From assembly GCA_017480325.1 (NCBI GenBank), contig JAFVAY010000011.1, positions 62,001 to 126,000 on the forward strand: 64,000 nt of DNA, given 5' to 3'. The notes under the pieces are model-generated. The model ran no database searches, was not told the origin of the DNA, and saw nothing but the letters and a program-made list of their open reading frames with translations. The translations under genes and the position numbers were made by a program. Shown one piece after another: positions 7,375 to 13,850 of this stretch (position 1 is its first letter; the number at the start of each line of letters is the position of its first letter). The DNA comes from Clostridiales bacterium (GTDB lineage Bacteria; Bacillota; Clostridia; Saccharofermentanales; Saccharofermentanaceae).

Positions 7375-8202
7375 ATGGGAATGGAAGTAAACATTAAAGC
7401 ATTTGAGGACACAAAGAAGCTGTGTGAGAGGAATGATCTTCTCAGTAAGTCTATTAAGGGCTCGATCAAGGGCCAAAGGATAATCTATGAGAAGGATGCT
7501 CTGGAGGTTTCTGACCTTAGAAGATTCGAAGAGAAGGCCTCGGTCAAGGTAACGGGAAGGCGTACTCTGGAAGCGGCCTATCTTCACCGGAATGATCATG
7601 TGGCTGTGCTTAACTTCACCTGGGAACGCCCCGGCGGCAGAGTCGCAGAGGGTGAGGACGGACAGCAGGAAAGCCTTTGCAGGTGCACAACACTTAAGCC
7701 CTGTCTTGATGCCTGTGAAGACAGCTTCTACAAGGCTAAGAGCAGAATGCTGACCCCTGACTTCAACAATGATGTCATATTCACACCGGGGGTTACGGTA
7801 ATCAAAGAGGATGATTATTCTCCTTTGCTTATGCCAGATACGGAATGGTTTGATATTGATGTCATATCCTGTATCCCGCCCGACTTCGCTTCTTCAAGAA
7901 GCGGCAGCAGGTATCAAAATCCCAAGGACTTCAACTGCTCGGGTGTAAGGCTTACATGGATTCATGAGAAGCGCTTAAGGCGTATCCTCGATGTGGCTCT
8001 TGCCAACGGGTGCGATACAGTAATTCTGGGGGCATTCGGCTGCGGCAGAGCCAAGAACCCCGTCGACATTGTGGCGCAGGGTATGGCAGATGCCCTTAAG
8101 GATTATATGTATGCCTTTAAGAACGTAGAAATTGCCGTCCACGACAAATTCAACAACAAGGTCCTTTGGGAATTTGATAAAGCAATAAGCGATAAGCTGT
8201 GA
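7375..8202 (+). CDS. PARG-type macrodomain protein (TIGR02452/DUF2263-like)
   Basis: 275 residues; the ATG at 7375 has GGAGGG 7 nt upstream. The fold signature of microbial poly(ADP-ribose) glycohydrolases is visible: a variant of the glycine-rich loop (NFTWERPGGRVAEGE, residues about 80-94), then GQQESLCRCTTL carrying the catalytic-type glutamate (canonical QEExL; here QQESL), and the C-terminal VILGAFGCGRAKNPVDIV. Such enzymes hydrolyse ADP-ribose chains or release ADP-ribose from proteins. In bacteria they accompany ADP-ribosylation-based conflict or stress systems. No ADP-ribosyltransferase is visible in the window, so the target modification may be made elsewhere or by an invader. The gene lies between two similar hairpins. 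Confidence 0.8.
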   Translation: MGMEVNIKAFEDTKKLCERNDLLSKSIKGSIKGQRIIYEKDALEVSDLRRFEEKASVKVTGRRTLEAAYLHRNDHVAVLNFTWERPGGRVAEGEDGQQESLCRCTTLKPCLDACEDSFYKAKSRMLTPDFNNDVIFTPGVTVIKEDDYSPLLMPDTEWFDIDVISCIPPDFASSRSGSRYQNPKDFNCSGVRLTWIHEKRLRRILDVALANGCDTVILGAFGCGRAKNPVDIVAQGMADALKDYMYAFKNVEIAVHDKFNNKVLWEFDKAISDKL

Positions 8203-8209
8203 TCTTGGT

Positions 8210-8241
8210 TGACGCTCGTGTATGCGGGCGTCATTTTAATT
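8210..8241 (+). terminator. terminator-like hairpin, island repeat copy 3
   Basis: A 10-bp stem (8210-8219 with 8224-8233, two T.G wobbles), tetraloop GTAT, then TTTTAATT. It matches copy 2 in stem, loop type and T-rich tail, and stands 34 bp before the helicase start, so it could attenuate helicase expression. Confidence 0.55.
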
Positions 8242-8275
8242 GGATAAAAATTATTATCGAAGGGAGACTATGCCT

Positions 8276-8739
8276 ATGGCTAGTAATTTGGCGTTTATCG
8301 ATCTGCCTAATTCGTGGGACAGTATATTCGACACTCCGGCTACTGACGGTGTTCATGCCGACAGCATTCCGGATGGTCTGATACTGTGTCTTTGTAATCT
8401 CGGCAGAGTTGATATAGGTTACATCAGTCGTATCTCAGGTGAAGACAAAGACAAGGTCATCTCGGTCTTAAGAGGCTCGATCTACCTTAATCCCATGAAA
8501 TGGAACGGGGATATATATCAAGGCTGGGAGACCTCGGAGGAATACCTGTCGGGCAACCTGATCCGTAAATTCCGTGAGGCCGAGACTGCCAACGAGACCT
8601 ACAGGGGTGTCTTTGACGACAATGTTAAGGCGTTAATGCATGTGCTTCCGCCTATCGTCAGAGCTAATGACATCTATATCACTTTGGGCTCTCCGTGGGT
8701 ACCGGCAGATATCATAGATGACTTCATACTGCATCTGTT
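8276..8739 (+). pseudogene. 5' part of the interrupted SNF2-like helicase
   Basis: Codons 1-154 plus two bases of a large helicase gene, cut by the element beginning at 8740. The ATG at 8276 is 9 nt after AGGGAG; an in-frame ATG at 8270 is closer. The N-terminal block (KVISVLRGSIYLNP, then EEYLSGNLIRKF, then ITLGSPWVPADIIDDFILHL) is the conserved N-terminal part of the large SNF2-like helicases common in clostridial mobile elements, as I recall the family. Past 8739 the frame stays open to 8965, adding 75 foreign codons, so a chimeric truncated protein could be made. It lacks every helicase motif, so alone it is unlikely to act as an ATPase. The rest is at 21807-24642. Confidence 0.85.
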
Positions 8740-8759
8740 TGTCAAGACTTTTTCAGTAC
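8738..8759. other. attL, left end of the mobile element
   Basis: TT at 8738-8739 is the predicted crossover dinucleotide. The next 20 bases (8740-8759, ending TTTTTCAGTAC) form an imperfect inverted repeat with the 20 bases before the right-hand TT (21785-21804): 11 of 20 match and most differences are transitions. Symmetrical arms around a 2-bp core are typical of serine-recombinase sites. The choice of TT is fixed by the helicase frame. Confidence 0.65.
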
Positions 8760-9222
8760 AAAAAATGCGGAAACACGTTTTTGGGTGGTTTCGTCATAAC
8801 GGAAGGCTTGAAAAAAGCCCCGGGGAAGGGGCTAATTTCAGAAGTTTCTTTGTCGAGATAATTGAGATATATCTCTATAAACATCATGCCAGGGAGCATA
8901 GGGAATGCAATCTTCTGTCATATATCCGACAGGCAGGAGGCATCTTGGGATCTTCAAAGACCTAACGATGCGAGAACGAATGCTACAGCACTCACTACCC
9001 GGTGGCAGTTTGATTATTTGTGGTAATTATACTACAGGTTTAAGCCTATTTTCAGATTCCGGAGCAATCTCAGACTTTCTGCAAAGCTCATGCCGATCAG
9101 AAGAAAGACGGGACAAGGCGTGTCCCATGCCCGAAAACAAGGCACTTGAGACACGATGTGACCTTCCGGTAGAGATGTGCTAAGGCTAAGCTTAAGCCAT
9201 CAAACCAAGGAGGTGCATTAAG
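8760..9222. other. left end of the element with no recognisable gene
   Basis: About 460 bases without a convincing product. A GC-rich hairpin AGCCCC/GGGGCT lies at 8816-8833, and a second one (GGGACA/TGTCCC) near 9111-9127. An open frame at 8905-9183 has no ribosome binding site and low-complexity composition, so I do not call it. AAGGAGG near the right edge serves the next gene. Confidence 0.4.
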
Positions 9223-9414
9223 ATGAAAAACGATACAAAGATCAAAATCTACAGAGTTGCGGCTATAATATGTGTAATAGTAGGAACTGCATTTCTATTG
9301 TTCAGCTTTTTCGAGATGGGAACAAGGACACTTGCTGTCGGACTTGCTTTTCACAGCATCGGAATGCTATGCAACATCAGATCGAGAGCTATAATCAGGA
9401 AGAATCAGGATTAA
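9223..9414 (+). CDS. small two-helix membrane protein
   Basis: 63 residues preceded by AAGGAGG. Two hydrophobic stretches (AAIICVIVGTAFLLFSFF and LAVGLAFHSIGMLCNI) flank a short turn; both ends are charged. No family is recognised. It is 14 bp before the XRE regulator, and small membrane proteins of this sort commonly travel with XRE-plus-membrane regulators in Firmicutes. Its stop codon is followed at once by the GGAGAG site of that gene, so the two are probably co-transcribed. Confidence 0.55.
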   Translation: MKNDTKIKIYRVAAIICVIVGTAFLLFSFFEMGTRTLAVGLAFHSIGMLCNIRSRAIIRKNQD

Positions 9415-9428
9415 GGAGAGTGAACTTC

Positions 9429-9938
9429 ATGGATCAGCAGAAGATCGGCGCATATCTTAGGGAATTACGTAAGGCAAAAGGAATCACTCAGGAGCAGCTT
9501 GCCGATAAGTTCTATGTGACCAGACGTACAGTCTCCAGATGGGAAACCGGAAGCAACATGCCGGAGATCGAGATCATGATAGAACTTGCTGATTACTACG
9601 AAGTCGATCTTAGAGACCTCTTAAGAGGCGAAAGAAAGGAAGACATTATGAACACGGAGATAAAAGAGACTGCAATGGCAGTGGCAGAATACAGTAGTGA
9701 AGACAAGAAGAAGGTTACAAGAAGATTCAATTATATCTTTATAGCGGCAACAGTATGTCTTATCGGATTCCTTATTACGCTTTTCGCGATGCCTGACGGA
9801 TATAGTAGCCCGATACTGGATTTTATTCAGGGCGTGACGCTTGGAGTGTCTCTCGGAGCGCTCATTCTCGGTATTCTCTTGACCAGCGGTGTTATGGAAA
9901 AGTTTGCAGCTGCAAAGAGGGCATTAATGAAGAAGTGA
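9429..9938 (+). CDS. XRE-family transcriptional regulator with C-terminal membrane helices
   Basis: 169 residues. Residues about 6-62 are a textbook XRE/Cro HTH (LRELRKAKGITQEQLADKF, then VTRRTVSRWETG). After a linker come two transmembrane helices (YIFIAATVCLIGFLITLF and GVTLGVSLGALILGILL), anchoring the regulator to the membrane. Such proteins often control a neighbouring transporter or resistance gene. The next gene is a MATE efflux fragment behind an attenuator, which fits. GGAGAG lies before the ATG. Confidence 0.8.
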   Translation: MDQQKIGAYLRELRKAKGITQEQLADKFYVTRRTVSRWETGSNMPEIEIMIELADYYEVDLRDLLRGERKEDIMNTEIKETAMAVAEYSSEDKKKVTRRFNYIFIAATVCLIGFLITLFAMPDGYSSPILDFIQGVTLGVSLGALILGILLTSGVMEKFAAAKRALMKK

Positions 9939-10090
9939 GTACTTTAATTTGACTATAAGCTCACTTTCCAACATACTGGTCTCAGTAACTCACAATGCTA
10001 TCAACAAGTTAATCTGCTGTGTGATGATAACTGTACTATAAAAGCAATGTATCATCCCGTGCTAAGCGTAAGACGTAACCAATAAACAAC

Positions 10091-10217
10091 CATTTTCGAG
10101 TAAAAAAGCACTTACGCTTTCTGATCGAAAATGATATACTTCGCAAGGTAATGAGCAGCAATGAAGCGTAAGTCCGATTACGGGACTTGCGCTTTTTTGT
10201 TGCTCTTTTTATTTTGA
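10091..10217 (+). promoter_or_regulatory. ribosome-mediated attenuator upstream of the MATE gene
   Basis: Three pairings are visible: CATTTTCGA (10091-10099) with TCGAAAATG (10125-10133); ACTTACGCTT (10110-10119) with AAGCGTAAGT (10164-10173); and a 12-bp terminator stem 10164-10175 with 10183-10194, ending in a T run. The second and third share the same arm, so they exclude each other, as antiterminator and terminator do. The terminator lies inside a short leader ORF, suggesting ribosome stalling chooses the fold. The rest of the 9939-10233 gap shows no gene. Confidence 0.65.
10161..10217 (+). CDS. 18-residue leader peptide of the MATE attenuator
   Basis: The frame MKRKSDYGTCAFLLLFLF starts at ATG 10161 (weak AAGG site about 10 nt upstream) and ends at TGA 10215-10217, 16 bases before the MATE start. 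Codons 2-8 lie in the terminator stem. A ribosome paused on the first codons, for instance by an antibiotic, would block the terminator. The function is inferred from the arrangement, which resembles leader-controlled antibiotic resistance genes. Confidence 0.55.
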   Translation: MKRKSDYGTCAFLLLFLF

Positions 10218-10233
10218 AACGGAGTGGATATCA

Positions 10234-10515
10234 GTGGAAGAATTAGATCTCGGAAAAGAAAGAATAGGAAAACTGATCGCGAAGTTTTCCATCCCTTGTG
10301 TTATCAGCATGATCGTGGCAGCACTTTATAATATCGTCGATCAGATCTTCATCGGATGGAGTGAGGCGGGCGCTTACGGAAATGCTGCTACTAACATTGT
10401 CTATCCTTTTACCGTGCTTGCCTTGGGCCTAGCACTTCTCATAGGCGATGGCGCAGCGGCCGGTTTCAGTATTGCTCTTGGAATGGATAACAGGAAGATT
10501 CTCGACGAAGGAAAT
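10234..10515 (+). pseudogene. truncated MATE-family efflux transporter (5' fragment)
   Basis: From GTG 10234 (GGAG at about 10220) about 90 residues match the N-terminus of MATE drug/sodium antiporters: GKLIAKFSIPCVISMIVAAL, ALYNIVDQIFIG, and a GNAATNIVYPF motif. A full MATE protein has about 450 residues and 12 helices; here similarity stops near 10,500 and the frame enters the reverse complement of the next gene. The rest of the gene is nowhere in the window, so this is a remnant. The 3' boundary is approximate. Confidence 0.8.
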
Positions 10516-10539
10516 ATCTCCATCTCTAATGATTATACA

Positions 10540-11088
10540 TCATTTAATTGTCCCCAGAAGATGAACAAGTTCCTCTATATCATGTTCCAATTCGTCGTCG
10601 GGGATAGGATAGCCTCCTGCTTCCCGATATTGAATTGCTTTGATGAGCTTATTTACTCTCCAGAAATCAGTGACTTTACCTGGATGGTATTTATCGTCAC
10701 TCTCAATGTTCAGATTTATCGTTTTTCTATAGTAATTAACAGTATTAGGATACAATTCCTGCCTGCGGTGTTCATTTACGCATTGCACTAACTTCTCGCG
10801 TCCTTGCTCAATGCCTTTTTCGCGAAGAATCCTTGCCTTTAGGCAAAAAGCATAGTCGGCTCTGTCCCATATATCATAATTTCCATCGAAAGCTATACAG
10901 GAAAGAGCATCGCATATACCTACCGCCTCATCGTTATATCCATAGATGTAAAGCCAAGTCGCAAGAATAATTACGTTGTCCAGATCATTTTTGGACTTGA
11001 AACTGCATTTCTTTAGGATTTTCTTGCAATAACTCTGAACCTTTTTCTTATTAACAGCAACCATTATACTGTTGATCAGCTCTTCCAT
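10540..11088 (-). CDS. hypothetical helical protein of the mobile element
   Basis: 182 residues, rich in helix-forming residues with a TPR-like feel (DNVIILATWLYIYGYNDEAV, then YAFCLKARILREKGIEQGRE). No catalytic motif or membrane segment is seen and I do not recognise the family. It reads leftward and ends next to the breakpoint in the MATE gene, so its 3' end lies at the junction of two differently derived segments. A role as an immunity or adaptor protein for the neighbour at 11189-11614 is possible but unsupported. Confidence 0.55.
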   Translation of the reverse strand: MEELINSIMVAVNKKKVQSYCKKILKKCSFKSKNDLDNVIILATWLYIYGYNDEAVGICDALSCIAFDGNYDIWDRADYAFCLKARILREKGIEQGREKLVQCVNEHRRQELYPNTVNYYRKTINLNIESDDKYHPGKVTDFWRVNKLIKAIQYREAGGYPIPDDELEHDIEELVHLLGTIK

Positions 11089-11120
11089 GTATTCATTCCC
11101 CGTATTCCATCTTGTTAAAA

Positions 11121-11153
11121 TTTATACGACTAAGGCTCCCTTAGCCGTATAAA
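11121..11153. terminator. strong hairpin between two leftward genes
   Basis: TTTATACG (11121-11128) pairs with CGTATAAA (11146-11153), and CTAAGG (11130-11135) with CCTTAG (11139-11144), around a 3-nt loop with one mismatch. On the minus strand it is followed by TTTTAAC, fitting a terminator for the 11189-11614 gene; its symmetry would also allow an operator role. Confidence 0.5.
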
Positions 11154-11188
11154 CCTTATTATACCAGTACGAGTCAATAATCAGGTCA

Positions 11189-11614
11189 TCAAAGATAATC
11201 TCTCGTATCAATATCTTTGGCAATACGTTCATAAACCCATCCGAGTTCTTTATCCCTACGCTTGCGAGCAAACACTCCAGCATACTGATACACATCAGAA
11301 TGTGGAAGCTTGATAAAAGTAATATGAGGCTCTATTCCATCAGGCATGTCCTTTCCTAAACGGCTTGGATCCTCATAATTATTCATATAGATGGTATTGC
11401 CATCGTCGCTTAGTGTATTGCACCACCCATACCATTTATCTCCAGGTTCGGGCTTTCCATTACTTAAATCGGCAATTTTGGGGAACCATGCACTTGTTTT
11501 CTTATAAGAGTTCAACTGGTACCAGCCCTTAAAGCAAGCCTTATAGTTCCATCCAAAGCAATTATTCATTACATCGACGATTCGGTCGTATTTATCTCCT
11601 ATACGTAAAATCAT
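11189..11614 (-). CDS. hypothetical protein with a C-terminal GVF motif
   Basis: 141 residues, aromatic-rich (SGKPEP-like turn, WYGWCNTLSDDGNTIYMNN). The end DVYQYAGVFARKRRDKEL, followed by WVYERIAKDID, resembles the last strand pattern of small PUA/EVE-like modules seen beside some defence nucleases; this is a weak resemblance, not an assignment. GGAGGT lies just upstream of the ATG on the minus strand. It sits apart from the mobility genes, so it may be element cargo such as a defence or anti-defence factor. Confidence 0.5.
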   Translation of the reverse strand: MILRIGDKYDRIVDVMNNCFGWNYKACFKGWYQLNSYKKTSAWFPKIADLSNGKPEPGDKWYGWCNTLSDDGNTIYMNNYEDPSRLGKDMPDGIEPHITFIKLPHSDVYQYAGVFARKRRDKELGWVYERIAKDIDTRDYL

Positions 11615-11688
11615 ATCTGCTACCTCCAGTTTCTTGAACGAGATCGCTACCGCATATAACTATTATACAGCACGATGCTTATTTGCCC

Positions 11689-11862
11689 TCAGAAAGAAGC
11701 TTCTTTGACTTCTTTTCGGATCATACGTTTGATTTTGTCCTCAAGGGTGTCTCCCTTGTCAGCGAACTTGATGCCGATTAGAAAGGTCGTGCCGCCGCTA
11801 TGGAACATGAGAGACGGCTCGATCTTGGGGGTAGGATTCTTGTTGTTATCTGTATTTTCCAT
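11689..11862 (-). CDS. tnpW: transposon-encoded protein TnpW
   Basis: 57 residues beginning MENTDNNKNP; the start has GGAGG 7 nt upstream on the minus strand. The central SLMFHSGGTTFLIGIKF and the basic tail DKIKRMIRKEV are typical of TnpW, a small protein of unknown function found in Tn4451-type and other serine-recombinase elements of clostridia. Longer in-frame starts exist, but they run through the structured region at 11886-11952 and lack a ribosome binding site. It supports the view that this is a clostridial mobilisable element. Confidence 0.75.
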   Translation of the reverse strand: MENTDNNKNPTPKIEPSLMFHSGGTTFLIGIKFADKGDTLEDKIKRMIRKEVKEASF

Positions 11863-11885
11863 AAGTTTTCCTCCAAAAAATAAAT

Positions 11886-11952
11886 GAAGTGGCAAACTGG
11901 CAAGATTTACATGTCTAGGAAATCCTGCCACTTCGATTTTTTCTTGCCAGTT
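11886..11952. promoter_or_regulatory. two interleaved inverted repeats
   Basis: GAAGTGGCA (11886-11894) pairs with TGCCACTTC (11926-11934), and AACTGGCAAGA (11895-11905) pairs with TCTTGCCAGTT (11942-11952). The order A, B, A', B' means both stems can form only as a pseudoknot, or else they alternate. It lies between the replication gene and tnpW, so it may be an RNA switch, a terminator or a replication-related site. A T run at 11936-11942 follows the first stem. Confidence 0.55.
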
Positions 11953-11963
11953 CAACCACGGGG

Positions 11964-13838
11964 TTATTCCATCCAATAGACTTTCTTGTGTCCTTCAATG
12001 AACTTACTTTTCAGGTTTTCACCGAGTTCCTTCTTAGCATCTCGGAGCGTTCGAGTGGAGATCCCTCGATCCAAAGCAGCCTTATCAAGCTGCTCCGAAA
12101 GGACTTCCTTGCCACCGGAAAGCATGTTGCGTATAAGATCACGGGCTTCCTGAGTCTTGGATTCTTTCTTCTCCATACCGGAGAGAAGCTCGTCTGATGT
12201 GATTGCATAAACTCCGAGCCAACGGAATCCGTCTTCATCTCCCAGAGCAAAGGCAAGGGAATCTCCTGCCGGAGCAAGAGAGCTCTTGTCGTGTGCCATG
12301 ATCCTGATATTGGGATCGTCTTTACTCTTTCCGACAACAAGCACACTCCTTGCAGCTGCCCTGAAGTCAATAGATCCGAGATTGCGGTATCCGCTCTGCT
12401 GTCCTGAAGCCTTGTTGAGATGTCCGATCAGTACGATGGCGCAGTCGGTTCTCTCCGCTACATCGCTCAGTTTGCGGAGTAACGGTCTAACCTCATTAGC
12501 ACGGTTCATATCAACATCAGCACCGAGAAATGCCTGTATGGGATCAATAATCACAAGTTTGGCATTGTTCTGCCTGATGGCCTTTTCGATGCGTTCATCC
12601 GTAAGAGTCAGGGGCTCTGTCTCGGAATCATCGATCACGAGTACGCGGTTCAAGTCCGCTCCTGCTTCCAGAAGGCGAGGCTTGATCGTATCTCCTAATC
12701 CGTCTTCGGCTGTCTGATAGATCACATTAACAGGTTCGTGCGGTTCCATGTTCGGCAGGGTAGTACCTGTGGTACAAGCTGCGCAAAGGTACATGGCAAG
12801 GTAAGTCTTGCCGTTGCCGGAATCGCCCTGAAGGATCGTGAGCTTTCCTAAAGGAATATAGGGCGGCCAGAGAAAAATAACGTCCTTGGACTCGACTTCG
12901 CTCATGCGGATCATTGGAACACAAGGATCTTCCGTCACTTCTTCAAAGTTTCTCATGTCGGTAATCACATATCGGTCTTTCGGGTCAAGATCAGCCTTGT
13001 TAAGAAGAAGTTCATTCCAATCTTTATAATGCGGCAGGATGCGGAGCACCTTCTTATCCTTGGGAATCTTTTCTTCTATGGTCATACATGCCACATTACC
13101 GGCCTGATCGTTATCAAGACAGAGACCGATCCGCTTTATGTGATCGTTATCAGAGAGAAACTGTTTCAGAGCTTTATCTGAAACTCCGCCGAGTGACAGA
13201 TAACTATGCTGCTGCCAGTTCCCGGGATATAGACTGATAAACGACATGAGATCAATCGGCGCTTCGAAAACACACAACACGTCATCGGTTCCGATATGGC
13301 AGAAGCCATAACTCTTATCAGATCCTTTAACGTCCTGACGGAACTTTTCTTTTGTTCCGCGACAGTGAGCATATCTCGGGATATCGTAATAATCCCTGCC
13401 TACGAAAATGACGTTATGATGCTTGTCATCTTCATAAACGGATCCTGCACTCAGAAAGAAGTCAACGATTTCCTCACTTAATCCTCTTTCTGTGACAAGA
13501 TAATCCTTTGCAATGTCATTATTGCTATTCCTTAACGGAAGATGGAACTCAGGAGAGGGCACGGGGACAGACTCAGTCTGTCCTTCGGGCTTCTCTCCGA
13601 TAAGCATCTCGACCGCTTCAGGGAAGGTCTTACCGTAGAACTCCATCACAAAACTAATAGGATAGCCGCCGGTATCATTAGAAAAACGGTACCACTGGCT
13701 ACCTCTGATCTTCAGGGAATCGTGTGCTTCCCATTGAAGATCCTTGCCTGACTTTTTCAGGGACTCACCCTGACTTGTTAAAAACTGTTCAAGATCGACA
13801 CCGTTCGCACGGTCGATCTGTTCCTTTGTATAGATCAT
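11964..13838 (-). CDS. replication protein: Toprim-type primase fused to RepA-like helicase
   Basis: 624 residues; AAAGGAGG before the ATG. The N-terminal third has a primase-like module (DUF3991/Toprim pattern): SQWYRFSNDTGGYPISFVM, then VLCVFEAPIDLMS and IGLCLDNDQAGNVA, the acidic Toprim motifs. From about residue 320 it is a RecA-like AAA_25 ATPase: Walker A LQGDSGNGKTYLAM, Walker B AKLVIIDPIQAFLG, then IVLIGHLNK. A basic winged end follows. It probably primes and unwinds the excised element. Starts 12 bp after the relaxase stop with its own ribosome binding site, so they form one unit. Confidence 0.85.
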   Translation of the reverse strand: MIYTKEQIDRANGVDLEQFLTSQGESLKKSGKDLQWEAHDSLKIRGSQWYRFSNDTGGYPISFVMEFYGKTFPEAVEMLIGEKPEGQTESVPVPSPEFHLPLRNSNNDIAKDYLVTERGLSEEIVDFFLSAGSVYEDDKHHNVIFVGRDYYDIPRYAHCRGTKEKFRQDVKGSDKSYGFCHIGTDDVLCVFEAPIDLMSFISLYPGNWQQHSYLSLGGVSDKALKQFLSDNDHIKRIGLCLDNDQAGNVACMTIEEKIPKDKKVLRILPHYKDWNELLLNKADLDPKDRYVITDMRNFEEVTEDPCVPMIRMSEVESKDVIFLWPPYIPLGKLTILQGDSGNGKTYLAMYLCAACTTGTTLPNMEPHEPVNVIYQTAEDGLGDTIKPRLLEAGADLNRVLVIDDSETEPLTLTDERIEKAIRQNNAKLVIIDPIQAFLGADVDMNRANEVRPLLRKLSDVAERTDCAIVLIGHLNKASGQQSGYRNLGSIDFRAAARSVLVVGKSKDDPNIRIMAHDKSSLAPAGDSLAFALGDEDGFRWLGVYAITSDELLSGMEKKESKTQEARDLIRNMLSGGKEVLSEQLDKAALDRGISTRTLRDAKKELGENLKSKFIEGHKKVYWME

Positions 13839-13850
13839 TAATTGCCTCCT

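Noticed and set aside
1413-8241. The three similar hairpins as a CRISPR array
   Set aside because: Copies are kilobases apart, without regular spacers, and no cas gene is present; the Cas4-like protein at 31058 belongs to DUF2779.
8905-9183. 92-codon open frame at the left end of the element
   Set aside because: No ribosome binding site, no recognisable motif, and the first part overlaps the read-through tail of the helicase fragment.
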